A model generated the notes under the pieces. It saw nothing but the letters and a program-made list of their open reading frames with translations, ran no database searches and was not told where the DNA came from. DNA of 64,000 bases from Lamellibrachia columna (lineage: Eukaryota > Annelida > Polychaeta > Sabellida > Siboglinidae). Position numbers and translations under genes: made by a program. Location of the stretch: positions 16,458,489 to 16,522,488 of the forward strand of contig OY759267.1 in assembly GCA_963662155.1 (NCBI GenBank). Direction: 5' to 3'. Below, piece by piece: positions 1 to 11,570 of this stretch; the stretch's first letter is position 1, and each line of letters opens with the position of its first letter.

Positions 1-153
1 GCTAATTTGCTTGCATCCATTCTTACCAAGTGGCCTGCCCATCCCATCCTGCTTCTCACCAATCTTCCTGTTAGGCTGCATTGAATCCCAACCTCTTTCC
101 TTTAAATACATTGTGTGAACCTATATACATAGTACTTTAGTCCATTGTAAAAA

Positions 154-546
154 TTATGAAAGAAATACCTTTACTACTCGGGCTGCGAAGTTGGCCCTTA
201 TGACCACGTGAGGTGTTTTAAACACTTTCATCTCCAAAGTGTACTTTGTAGAGAATACCACTCCGTTCTTTATGGACTCTATCACTTCGTAATTGACGTG
301 TGTCTCCTGCGAGTGGCTTAGGTCGAATATCACCGTCTCTTGTCCATTGTATGCGTACTTCACGTCCGCCGACTTGCCGTTTTCGTACCTCATGCATTTC
401 CCTTCGGTGACGAGGTATGTCTTGCCGCTGTTTCCCACATCGTCTACATACCAAATCACCTTGCGTTGGTCCGGTTTCTTTTGCAGTTCCTCCAGTAGTC
501 GTAACTGCCAAACCTGCCAGGTGGTGCTCTCGTATGTAGCTTTCAA
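154..546 (-). pseudogene. CRESS-DNA virus Rep, superfamily 3 helicase half (endogenous viral element)
   Basis: Seen: an open minus-strand frame of about 130 codons with a Walker A motif (GNSGKT, after WYVDD), a Walker B-like VIFDL and a motif C-like PHVVIRANF, in the order and spacing of the SF3 helicase domain of CRESS-DNA virus Rep proteins. Known: Rep nicks the viral origin with its N-terminal HUH domain and unwinds DNA with this C-terminal helicase. The frame has no stop from the insertion point at 548 down to the stop near 154. It ends only about 15 residues after motif C, so the arginine-finger region and tail look short or lost. The matching N-terminal half lies at 1718-2080 on the same strand, separated by an inserted repeat element. 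It sits among cellular mobile elements, so it is an integrated copy rather than a free virus. It could also be a host-captured rep gene. Family-level identity is fairly sure; the viral family is not determined. Confidence 0.85.
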
Positions 547-548
547 TT

Positions 549-708
549 ATGCAAAATAACAACACAAGTCCAGCGTAGATTGAAATAGGCCAAAGAATGA
601 CATTTAGATTTATTAATTAAGGAGCATGAAATTAGGCAAGCATACACCATCAAAATAAGATACATCCAATAATCTCAGCAAGCATGCCGGCCCCCAAAAG
701 GTGTTTAC
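549..708. repeat. Left terminal direct repeat of the 1.17-kb element
   Basis: This 160-bp copy is identical to 1558-1717. On the plus strand it begins ATGCAAAATAAC and ends GGTGTTTAC. It is bordered on the outside by the CAATT target duplication (544-548). Confidence 0.85.
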
Positions 709-1557
709 ACATAATTAGTAAATCATGCCTATCAGCTACCCACTACCAGTACTATCTGTACCACTACTGACTTATATACAATTCACATGGTATCGGTGGG
801 GGTCACTCGATCCCCCAGCCAAACATGGTAAATGAAAAAAGTGGGCTAACCACCCAACATTCTTGAACAATTCATAATGAACATTATGGAAACACAACAA
901 ACAAAGTATAAAGGTGTTACATATCTAGACATTAGTCAACCAATAACTACTAAAACATCAGACCGAGAGGTAGGGCCAAACAGCCACACAAATGTACTCG
1001 TAAAAAGTACCCGCACTAAAAACCCTGTGTACACTACTGAAAACTTAGTGGAGGGAAAAGCGTTAATGCAGAACCTCGTGTACCAAACTATAACAGGGAA
1101 AAGCGTAAAAAAAATTCAAAAACTTTGTGAACTACCTCTCTGTCTTCAGTGTTTCACAGTGTATCCCTACATAATGCACCACTTGATTTATTAGATAAAA
1201 CTGGGTAACAACTGTTAACACAATATTAGGGAGGGAGGGTGGGATTTTTCAAACGGATCGGAATAAACCGAACAACAAAACTGATCTTGCAATAAAATCA
1301 ACAAATTCAGCGATAACGAATAATCAGTAACAATAGAAATTCGGAAATATTTGCAGCGCAAAGGTCTCACAACGACACAAGCTAACTTGGAAATCGAGGG
1401 AGGCTGGCTCTAGGTCACGTGGTTGGTGTATCCATACGCGTGAGCGAGTAATTAGGCCAATACTCTCTCTACCATAAAAGGTCTAACCTCAAATCGCCTT
1501 AATTGCCTTGTCATCTCGCATAAAATCCTTTATGCGCCCTGTCACATAAATTCATTT

Positions 1558-1717
1558 ATGCAAAATAACAACACAAGTCCAGCGTAGATTGAAATAGGCC
1601 AAAGAATGACATTTAGATTTATTAATTAAGGAGCATGAAATTAGGCAAGCATACACCATCAAAATAAGATACATCCAATAATCTCAGCAAGCATGCCGGC
1701 CCCCAAAAGGTGTTTAC
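1558..1717. repeat. Right terminal direct repeat of the 1.17-kb element
   Basis: This copy is identical to 549-708 and is bordered on the outside by the second CAATT (1718-1722). Read from the rep gene, the N-terminal frame runs on into this repeat for about 30 codons before a stop. Confidence 0.85.
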
Positions 1718-2080
1718 CAATTCTGCTACGTTTTCGGCTTGAATGTAGTCAGCAACCGCCTTTTCTATTTGCTTTTGGTAGCGAAAGTACAACACAATGT
1801 CAGGCCCTGCTGCTATTTGCACTGGGGTAACACCATCAATTCTTTGCTGTATTATTTTATGCAAAGTGTCAGAACTTTGGGCTTTACAACCCTTCTCACC
1901 AATTGAAGCGTTCATTGTCCCCATTTCTACGGCTATAACTCCGTCCTTCTTGCAATATTTATCGTTCTGCAATTCACTGCCCCTGGCTTGAACAACGTGC
2001 CCGCGCGCCAACAAGAAGAAATTGCATGCCACTTGGCCCATTCCCAAATATATTGCTCCATCGCACACACACTGGCAAGA
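1718..2080 (-). pseudogene. CRESS-DNA virus Rep, end of the HUH endonuclease half (endogenous viral element)
   Basis: Seen: a minus-strand frame with the segment ARGSELQNDKYCKKDG. This matches the end of the Rep endonuclease domain, including motif III (YCxK, with the catalytic tyrosine), followed by a linker of about 70 residues. The frame is open from a stop at 2081-2083 to the insertion at 1717. Missing: motifs I and II (the HUH metal-binding motif), expected 40-80 residues upstream; a stop, and then a 220-bp (CA)n tract, occupy that position. Known: Rep proteins join this domain to an SF3 helicase, which is found downstream at 154-546. The two pieces are therefore one truncated rep gene interrupted by an insertion. 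There is no clear start codon, so it is called a remnant. Confidence is lower than for the helicase half because only one motif is preserved. Confidence 0.72.
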
Positions 2081-2194
2081 TCAGTTGTTATGTTGGCACT
2101 GGCTGCAACTGTCTTGCATTCTCTTGGAGGTGAACTAGTTCCTGCAAGTCATTGAGCTAAGAGCTAATTATAACTCCAATTTCATCATATATAA

Positions 2195-2422
<228 letters not shown>

Positions 2423-2597
2423 CCTGCTGTGTGTTTGTATGTTGTATGTGCTGAGTGGTGAAGATTTGTATACTTACAGAAACCACACAATCCAACAGAA
2501 CATATTCAGTGGGCTTTTTTTCTGTGCTGTCTCATCTTTACCGTTCACTTTACCTCTCATAGTAAGTGTGTTCATGGTTTTCATTATTAGTCTTATT

Positions 2598-2816
2598 TTA
2601 CCCGTCTTCATCAGACATTTGCCTGTCTTCAAGATGGGCAGAATGGTCCTTGGCTAAGGGCCTGAATTCACATGACAGGTTCATCAGATGGCTGTTGGAG
2701 GTATTCTGTAGTTGCTCTTCTGACAATTCAGAACCATACTTAGCTCCAGGAAGGAAATCTACAAGCTGTTTCTCACAACACTGCTTCATGCCAAACAACA
2801 GGGCACGCACTGCTCA
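2598..2816 (-). pseudogene. Transposon-derived coding fragment, family uncertain
   Basis: Seen: a 70-codon minus frame containing LPGAKYGSELSEEQLQNTS and MNLSCE. I associate this style of sequence with an uncharacterised protein repeated many times in invertebrate genomes, where it accompanies transposable elements. There is no catalytic motif and a stop lies just upstream. I cannot assign a superfamily. Confidence 0.35.
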
Positions 2817-2869
2817 TTTCACAATAGTCCCTGCTGACAGTTTCTTGAAAAGAAACTGCTGACTGAAAC

Positions 2870-2945
2870 AGCTTGTCCTTGCTGGGCTGATTTAAGGGGA
2901 AGATGGGCTGGGCTAATTTAAGGGGAAGACGGGCTGGGCTGTTCA
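2870..2945. repeat. Short tandem duplication
   Basis: A roughly 32-bp unit reading GCTGGGCTGATTTAAGGGGA (first part) is repeated about two and a half times with few changes. Confidence 0.8.
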
Positions 2946-2984
2946 TCAGGGTCCAGGAGCTGCTCAGTGTCTTCGAGCCATCTG

Positions 2985-4183
2985 GTGATGCACCGTTGCA
3001 CAGCTTGAATTTGGTTCAATGTACTGTACATTGCTACTGCGGTACATTGCTATTTCTAGATCCCAGTATGGCCCTGTGAGCTAGGCCCCAACAATTGCAA
3101 GCGTAGGATGTGGCCAAAGAGGCGCCATCACACGTCTATCACATCTGTGCTTATTTGACGGCACCGATACTGATCATACAACTTTACGTTGCTTATTCTC
3201 TGTGGCCAGTAAATCTAGATGAGTGAGCAGAGCTGCTTCCGATGGAAGGCATCTAGTCTTTTGACAGATTGTATTAAACGCACGTGATAAGTCGATACCC
3301 AGTATTTCAATCACGTACTTGTATCATTGGCACCGATGTCCCCATATCATATCTGCTGTTGACCGTCCGCGTCAAAAACCACTTTGGGAATGCGGAAGAA
3401 AGTCATTCACCTGGACGGAGATCTGGTGCAATGTGATGAGAGATAATGTCTTTCGTAAAGTTGTCAGCAGCACTGTTAGTCTTAGGCTGTTCTGAGGGCC
3501 AAGTGGTTTGCCAGGTTTCTGCAGTGCTATCAGTACCCCTGTACCTACTTCCAGTGGGAGATGTTTCTCGAAGACTTTGTTGAACATGTCGGTGATGTCT
3601 GGAAAGTTTGGCAGGTGTGTACTTCAGAAGTGCACTTGCAGTTGAGTCATATCCGCATGCCCTGTTGTTATTGAGCCTCGTGAATGCAATCTCTACTTCT
3701 TTGGCAGTAATTGGGGAATCAAGCAACTTTGGTGAGCCTTCAGATATGTCAACGAAGTGTTTCATTATGATTGACGAAACTTAAGAGTGTTGTCAACATT
3801 GTGACAGACAAATGGCTTTAAACATCTGCGGGCTGTGGTGTAAGCTATCTATCTCTTGTGTATTTTGTGCAGAACCTTACTGCGTCTTTTCCAAAGCTCC
3901 TCGCGTGTCATCTTGTCCTTCATATTCTCAATTCGTAGCCGCAAATCTTTCTGCTATCTTGACATGGATTCAATGACTGGTTCGAAAATTCCCTTGTTTG
4001 CACCTTGTTTTGTTCGGAGGCCAATAGTCTTTTTGGCTGCTGTCTTGAGTTTTTCAGCTATTGAGTCCCATGTGGAGAGGACTTATTCAATCGAGCAAGA
4101 TTATCAGAGACTGACTCCCGATATGTTGCCAGCACCGAATGTTCCGAACATCCTGTCTAGCTTGAATCTAGCGATAAGGATAC
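2985..4183 (-). pseudogene. LINE (non-LTR retrotransposon), reverse transcriptase half
   Basis: Seen in three minus frames with shifts between them: DSIAEKLKTAAKKTIG and the following linker (about 3850-4150); a finger/palm stretch at 3590-3765 (SPITAKEVEIAFTRLNNNRA, then LLKYTP); then 3372-3587 with PLEVGTGVLIALQKPGKP, VLLTTLRKTLSLITL and SQSGF; then a decayed C-terminus near 2990-3250 with RLDAFHRKQL-like and ARWRLFGH-like words. These follow the usual order of an animal LINE ORF2 reverse transcriptase. Several stops and frameshifts make it dead. Its endonuclease half lies 10 kb away at 14188-14760 on the same strand; the CACTA-like transposon separates them. The exact clade is not determined. 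Confidence 0.85.
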
Positions 4184-4201
4184 TACCCAGCAGGCAAAAT
4201 G

Positions 4202-4770
4202 ACGTTGAAAACACGTTGTTTCCACGTCAGGTCCCACATTGTGGCGATTTCGGAAACTAGTTGGATTTGAAAGTTGTATCTACGTCATGTTTCCACGATG
4301 TAACTACGTCAGATTTCATTGATGTACCAACGTCAGGTTTCAACGTTGTAGCAACGTTGAAAATTAGTTGGATTCGAAAGTTGTATCAACGTCTTGTTTC
4401 GACGTTGTATCGACGTCTGGTTGTAACGTCGAGACAACGTTGACAACTAGTTGGATTTGAAAGTTGCATCAACGTCAGGTTTCCACATTGTATCGACGTC
4501 TGGTTTCAACGTCGTGACCACGTTGAAAACTAGTTGGGTTTGAAAGTTGCATCAACGTCAGGTTTCCATGTTGTATCGACGTCTGGCTTCAACGTCGTGA
4601 CAACGTTGAAAACTAGTTGGGTTTGAAAGTTGCATCAACGTCTGGTTTCTACGTTGTATTGACGCCCAGCATCAACGTCGTAGCAATGGTGAAAACTAGT
4701 TGGATTTTAAAGTTGTATCAAGGTCAGGTTTCCAGGTTGTATCGACATCTGGTTTCAACGTCGTGACTAA
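4202..4770. repeat. Left subterminal tandem array (about 83-bp higher-order unit)
   Basis: Seen: the phrase TAGTTGG starts at 4448, 4531 and 4614, giving a period of 83 bp. Each unit is made of about four roughly 21-bp modules built on CAACGT/ACGTTG with spacers such as CAGGTTTCC. About six units are recognisable, degenerating outward. The location next to the transposon end suggests transposase or accessory-protein binding sites. Confidence 0.85.
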
Positions 4771-4789
4771 AGTAGCAAATTGGTTGAAT

Positions 4790-5168
4790 TTAATTTTTGT
4801 AACATCAGATCGCTATAATCAACTTCAATTCTTCACAGGCGTTTACTATTACATTTTTAGTTCCATAAATTACAATGTATTTTGGCAATACTTAATTGGG
4901 TCTGTAGCATATGTGCAAATTGTGTAGCAGAGCTTGGATCACCAATTTGATTTTTTTTCAAAACAGTCAGTTGCATGGTCGCATAAACAAAACAAAGATA
5001 TTCACTTTATTATGAAACAAGAAACATTTTATTCGACAAGAAGTACATTCGTGAACACAAGGAAATAATAAATAACGCGTAATCAAACATAGTGTTACAT
5101 AACATTAATAATAATCATAATTTAAGAAACTACTAAGAACTACTGAGAAACTAAAACTACATTGCACT
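4790..5168. other. 3' flank of the DUF4806 gene; candidate polyadenylation signals
   Basis: AT-rich DNA without coding signs. On the minus strand AATAAA occurs at 5028-5033 and 5006-5011, about 140 and 160 bases past the stop codon of the DUF4806 gene, suitable positions for its 3' end. Confidence 0.5.
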
Positions 5169-8100
5169 CTAGCCAGTCTTGTGTCTTCCGCCTCCACCAA
5201 TTCTGTCAGGGGCGTACTTCAGGCATGCAGAGACTGCCGAATCGATATCTGTTTCTGTGCCAGTCTGGTTCTTCAGGACACTTGCTGCAACAAATATTTA
5301 TCACAAGAATTAAAGAAAGAATGATTACAAATCTTTACACTGTAAGCGATGTCAATATTGCTCGATTTGTCAATCCAATGTTTCGTCTAGGCCACGGCAG
5401 GTAGACCGGATAATTTTTTTGGTGCATTTTTTGTTTTCTGCCAAAAGCATATAATTTACTGAGTCAAAAATAGATTGGACTTGTTTCAGCCAGACCCCCA
5501 TTTCCATGGTAACAAACAAAATATTGGCAAATTTAGAAACACTGCAAATCTTTATTGAATACACGATTAAAAATCTTTAAAATGCACTGTACACTGATCA
5601 CAGCATTTGTTAAAATGCTGTATAAATTATTTTTTTATAATTTTTGGCTTACCAATTTACTCATTATCACAGCAGCCACCATAATAGCACACATTACACT
5701 AAATAAAGTGACCAGAAATGCACCAATTCTGATAAAACAGAACAGTAAGTTAACTGATCATGTCTGCCAGTCCAATTCACTACCTTTTACGATTCCATGC
5801 AACTTCGTGTTTGCAAAGGCGGTCTTCCCCCGGTTCCCGTGCATATTCATCAGTGCCATTACGTCATTGGTAAGAAGTCTTGCAGATGAAGAAGAGACAA
5901 ACATGCATAAGATCATGTGACCAATTACTGAGACATATTTTAGCTGCAGGTCTACAAGAGTTCATGCACCACAAGTGAAGATGTTGACCCAAGTGGCTAA
6001 ACCAATAATTCCATACACCAAGCTAATGTTAGTGTTTCTATTCCATAAATAAATGTACCGGGAGTGGAGAAGGCACTTTTTACAAACCTACCACATAATT
6101 TATTTAAAATTTAATTATATTTCAATACAATAGTACTAGCAACACCACCCATTATTCAAACTAACAACGCCTCTTGCCCCCAACATACATTCTTGGGAAA
6201 CTAACTTAGAAACTGAAAAAAAATGTAATACACGACCTATTAACGCATACCTTTGCATGACTTTTCTTGCATTGTCCTTCACGTTTATCCCACCAATCTT
6301 TGCCAGTTGAGTGATCTGAAACAATTAATGTAATGGATAATAATGGTAATTACTATGTGCTGCATTAACATTCCCACAGCTCCCTTTATAAAAGGTTGAG
6401 ACCAACTAGTCTTGTACTGCTGCACTGCTTTGGTAGTCTTCACTAAGTTCATGTCCCTTCTTATGCATTCTCGCTGTTTCGAGGCCTCTTTCTTTGGCAG
6501 TTGGCCTGCCTCCAGTGTGATCATTTCCTCATGCAGAATTTGTTTACTTCACGTGGTATAGACATTTCATTTGTGCATGGTTTAGAAAATTTCTCCACAA
6601 CATACCATCAGCTTTTGCTGCTCAGGGTTTTCCGACAGACTGTGCTCCACATTTTGAAACTGGTCAATACTTGACACAGTCTCAATATGGAAGGGCGATT
6701 CATCGGGTTCATACTTTTTCCCAAGGTTCCTCAGTTCATTCCGGATATCAGCCAGCAGAAAGAGCACTCTCTTCTGAAATTCTGTGGATCATAATTTTTA
6801 TTATATAATCAATTAAAAGTGCTTAATCAATTTGATTTTAAATTAGTTAATGCTTGTTCAAGCATTTACTGAAGTGAAAATCTAAATACTGAAAAATCAT
6901 GATTTTGTTCCTTGGTGAATTTTTTTTAACTTTGTCATTTGATCAGCGAGAGGATAGAGGTCATGCACATGATCAGCACTGACCCAGTGTTTACTATTTT
7001 GGATATCCACTATTTTGATCCTTACCAGATCTAACAACAGCAGATGTTACATATACTATTCACACACTACATATTTGGACACAAATGAACCAGAATTGCG
7101 ATAGGCTAAATCAGTTTTAAGATTCTAGCTATCATATAGATAGAAGATATAGCATGTATGCAAAAAAAATTGTTTTAAGTTATTACATTATCTTTTCATA
7201 ATGGGTGACCAATACTATAATTGTTGCATCATTTCAAAGTTGCAACTTACTCCCTTCACTGATGGGGTACGACTGATCATGGTCATCTGTCAAGGTGCTC
7301 GATGCTCTTGGTTCCGACCTGATCGATGTCACAATAGGAGACCGACTGTGAGGGACCTGGTGGGATGATCTGGACTGGCTCTGAGGTGACGACATATGGT
7401 GAGATGAAGTGGACCGTGATCTCGACCTACATGGCGTGCAGTGACGAGATGACTTTGATGGTTGCGGTGAAGGAGATGCAGGCACCCTCTTGTAGCATTT
7501 GTGTAATTCAGGTGAATGGACGCGTCTTCGGTACGATTGATCACGGTCGCAATCATCATTCCCTCTATGAAGAAGAGGAATGTGACATTTCTATAAATAC
7601 AATATTTCATCAGAGTGATGGAGGTGCTTATATATAACACTGACAAATACCGAGGTTGATGTTTGACATTTTGAGCTGTGACAATTTAAAATATGGAAAT
7701 AGCAAAAAGATACTATTTTTACTAATTTCTCTAAAAAATCCATGTTTTTTCAACATTTAAAACACACCAGCATTTTCAGAACACTTTTGATACTGCATTC
7801 TACCATTTATATCACCCATGTGCGTTACAGAGTTGTTGGATCGTCACATTTGGTAGCAAGATGAATACCTTGATCTCGACATTTGTGATGGAGATGTTGA
7901 TGGCAAGCGTGACCTTTTTCTGTTCATGGGGGTAGATGTATTCCATCTTCTGTCGTGATCATGGTCGTATGATGACCACGATGGCAACTCCAAACAATCA
8001 CTTTGTGAGCCATAGTGAGCTTGTTCTGGTGACTTGGTCTCTGACCATACCAGCTTCATGGGAGGTGTCGGCAGGGACGCCTTACCTGAAAGGTATCAAT

Positions 8101-9249
8101 ATTGAAACTTGACAAATATTACAACCACGCAACAAAAAACTTTACATTTTTGCACTGACCTATACATATTACACACATATAGAAATTGTTGTAGTTAGAT
8201 AGTATTCATTGTGTAACATTTGGGAAATAAGATGCATTGTGTTTTAAGCATGATAATGTTAGTATGCATTCAGATCATCCGTATATTTGGCAAATGCTGG
8301 GGAAGGTTCATTTACTGTGCCGAACAATCATAAACCTTACGAGCGTCATTATAATCAAACAACAAATTTGACAACAAATATACATTTATATGTACTTACT
8401 ACAACTTTGGTTCCTATTCTTCAGAATAATCTCTTGGCCGGAATCAGATTCGTTAAGGAGAGAATCTGGAATGGCAAAAGTAAGATTATTCATCTGTTCG
8501 TCTATCCATGTCCAAATCCTAAGATTTAAATTAAACACATTGTGTTTGTACATGCAAAATGTGTTTACTTACAAACAAATTTCCTAAATTATTGTTATTT
8601 AGTTAATAAAATACACCAAATACAACTTAATGTAGAATAGAACAAATCAATAACAAGAAATCTAATGAAGTAACAACCAGTTTTATATTTAAAATGGCTA
8701 TTAAGCATTACTATATATCATAAACATACCAGTTATGCAATCCTTGTATAGCTTTTTCTTTGACTTCCTCTTGCTTGGTTCCTCCTCCAAATCACTGACT
8801 TCGGATGTGGTTGTGAAGTCATATCGATCGCATTCCTTTTTATTATCTGAATAACAAATATGCATACATCAGCATTATTGCCCAGTGTGCATGCTTACAA
8901 CTTGCTTACAACTATTGATGTACAAAGTACATACTGCTACTTTGCGAAATAGTTTGATTTGGTAGTTTTATTGGTACAACTTACCTGTCTTACAACTAGC
9001 CCCAGTCTCCCCAATTGCCTCTTTTTTAAATACTTATATAGTAGTCAAAGACATACCTGATGCGAACTTGCATTTGATCAGCGGAAATTTCATCCACTGG
9101 TCATTCGGTGCTGTCCTTTCTCTCATTTTTCTTGCAACATCATTTCCTGGTGGCCAGAAGACCAGCCGTTGCTGTTGGTCAACCCAACATGAGGGAACAG
9201 TTCCTTCTTCCTCACGCTCAGCCTCCAACCATGCGGCTTTAGTCCACAT
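5169..9249 (-). CDS. DUF4806-domain protein, 9 exons, 452 aa (probable transposon accessory protein)
   Basis: I assembled this from exons 9249-9057, 8846-8730, 8465-8400, 8085-7869, 7564-7251, 6781-6606, 6315-6251, 5878-5784 and 5284-5169. Every junction is GT..AG, the phases agree at all eight introns, and the total is 453 codons with the stop, without internal stops. The N-terminus (EEEGTVPSCWVD, FWPPG) matches the short N-terminal module seen in animal transposon-linked proteins. Residues about 120-310 are low-complexity and Ser/Arg-rich, with an acidic patch and a basic RKSKKK patch, a likely nuclear signal. The C-terminal 150 residues match DUF4806 (FQKRVLFLLADIRNEL, SPFHIETVSSIDQF, GGINVKDNARKVM, GNRGKTAFANTKLHG, LKYAPDRIG). 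The function of the domain is not established; by analogy with plant TNPA it may bind the subterminal repeats. An in-frame acceptor at 9259 leaves room for an upstream exon. Confidence 0.85.
5388..5575 (-). repeat. Fragment of the 3' end of the TTAA element, in the last intron of the DUF4806 gene
   Basis: On the minus strand this stretch resembles 19370-19541: the shared words include TTTTGTTTGTTACCATGGAAA, GGGGGTCT and AAAAAAATTATCC, ending in a TIR-like GGCCACGGCAGG (plus strand). It is a small degenerate relative of the TTAA-flanked transposon, lying between exons 8 and 9. Confidence 0.6.
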
Positions 9250-10022
9250 TCTCAGACACCTAAATTAATGTCAAAAGGGACCCGTAAAGACAGTTGGAGG
9301 ATAAAGGGGATAACGAGTGTCAAACAAGAACTAAAAAAGTGCATATTCAGAAGACTACTGTCTAATTACGCTGTTGCTCTACTCCATGCAACACAGGAAA
9401 GAGAACACAACCTTCACAATAAGGTAGACAGACAACTTTGCGATTTAGCTCATGTTTCCTAAGTATCCTCCTCTCTGTCCGGGTTGCCAAGATTTTGTTC
9501 CTGACATAGGCAATATTGAGCATCTTTGAATCACAAGGACTAGTGAAGAAACTATCTGTGTGTTGCTGCCCGATGCAGTCACACACTAACTTCCCATCCT
9601 GTCTTTTCTCACGAATGAAGGCAAATTCTTCAGTGTGTAGCAAAAAGCCACTGTCTTTCCGACTGGTGGAAATGAAGGTCACCCCTCCCTTGTCGAGACT
9701 TATACACTTTTACCTTTCGATTTCTGTTAGTCGCTTAGCAACCTGGACTATTGGGTTTTGGGATTTCCTGACCAATTTCTTTATCACCTGAAGATGATTC
9801 TCAAACTGAAATGTAGACACTTCATTTAATGAACACTGGAAGAAACTGACATCTTCATGCAAGTGCAACAGATTGTGCACATTGTAGACAGTAAATGTGT
9901 GGCCATAGATGTCTTTGCATTTGTGCACAAAGTACTCAATCAATTGCCGAGCATATGGCAGATAGCCATTTCTCTTCACCGGGTCCGAGTCAAGCATGAT
10001 AGATAGACTGTAAGTGAAAGGA

Positions 10023-10321
<299 letters not shown>

Positions 10322-11570
10322 GCTCAAAGATTCAAGCCTATTAGACACATCAGCTTTCTGGCGAACTGAGAGACGACAGTTATTAGGCCCTCGTCTCAGG
10401 AAACACAACATTCGCTTTACGACACCAAGACACACCATATGCATGTAATCTAATGGAAACCGTGATATGCAAGAGATGTCTAAACCAAGTAGTGGTGACA
10501 TTTTCACCTGATGCATTCCATACTTCATGGCAGCAAAATCATGTTGGATGCGAGGAGGAAACACCTCATCCCAGTTAAAAACAACTCTACCATTCCATGA
10601 ACCATGAATAGTGCATCTCTCACATGAGTTGTATCCAGTGTGCCCATTTATGCATTTAAGGAAAGCTCTTGCTGGTGCATCACAAATGAATGCCTCTACA
10701 GGCACATGATAGTTTGCATTGTCATGAGTGATCCCATTTTCACACAACTGCTGCAATTCACAAATGAAGTCTGAAAGATAGTGATCTACTGGATTTGGTT
10801 TTGCAGATCCACAGAAAAGGGCAACAATGAATGGCTCGAAAGTGTGAAAACTACACAAAATGGGCCAAAACTGGATACTAGTTGACTTGAAAAGTGGCAC
10901 ACCATCAATATTAAAACTCAGTTTTAAAGAGTTATCACCCAAAAGACATTTGTTCTGTTACAAAATCTTCAGAATCCCTGACTCAAGACCAAAGTAAGAG
11001 TACCGGCCACCACATTTAACCACAGACTGAACAGATGTGGGTGTCTGCAGTAGTGTCCGAGCATCCTTCGGGAGATGGTGCCCATGTCTCCTAAGGATGT
11101 CAAGCATTTCATTTAAAGCGGCACGGGTGCATCCAAGCTGCTATTTCTTCCCCAAGATCGATCACATGGCCTTCATCTTCCATATTATCACCTGCTCCTC
11201 CATCAGAATCTGATGACACGACTCCTTCTGAGAAACCATAATCGGATTCCTGACATGAATATGTATCTAATGGACGACGTTGTGCAACATCCCCACCACT
11301 ATGATTGGCAGCCTCCTCGACTATGGGATCTTCATGATTATCGCTGCTGCTAGATTCTGCCATAGCTTTCACCTCTGCATTGTACAACCTCCATCGCTTT
11401 AGATAGGCCATGATTGTAACCAACTCCTGACAAGTTTAACAACACCATGCAAAAGTACCAATAGCTTCAAGTAGAGAAAAAAATCATATAGAGAAATGGA
11501 GGTAGATTGGTCATGCACTAAAAAAACATCCAGTACCACCAAATAATTACTAACATGGAACCCCCAGGAC

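Larger units (their letters stand above)
549..1717. mobile_element. 1.17-kb element with identical 160-bp terminal direct repeats (TRIM/LTR-like), inserted in the rep remnant
   Basis: Seen: 549-708 and 1558-1717 are identical by eye over 160 bp and flank an 849-bp centre. The five bases just outside, CAATT at 544-548 and at 1718-1722, are a direct repeat, as expected of a 5-bp target-site duplication. Both halves of the rep reading frame abut these bases, and taking one CAATT as the original site puts the halves in the same frame. The centre has no recognisable gag, pol or transposase; a 105-codon plus frame at 877-1194 matches nothing I know. Known: 5-bp duplications and direct terminal repeats are typical of LTR retrotransposons, and small ones without genes are called TRIMs. 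Odd: the repeat ends are not TG..CA, and no primer-binding site abuts the repeat. Orientation cannot be set. Identical repeats suggest a recent event. Confidence 0.8.

Noticed and set aside
877..1194. 105-codon plus-strand frame in the 1.17-kb element
   Set aside because: No known domain, no codon or splice support; too little to call a gene.
549..1717. An intron within the rep gene
   Set aside because: GTAAAC lies at the edge of the repeat, but an insertion with a 5-bp duplication and identical terminal repeats explains the structure better than splicing.
6285..6524. 79-codon minus frame between DUF4806 exons 6 and 7
   Set aside because: Exons 6 and 7 join in phase without it and the frame shows no match to the domain; it is intronic.
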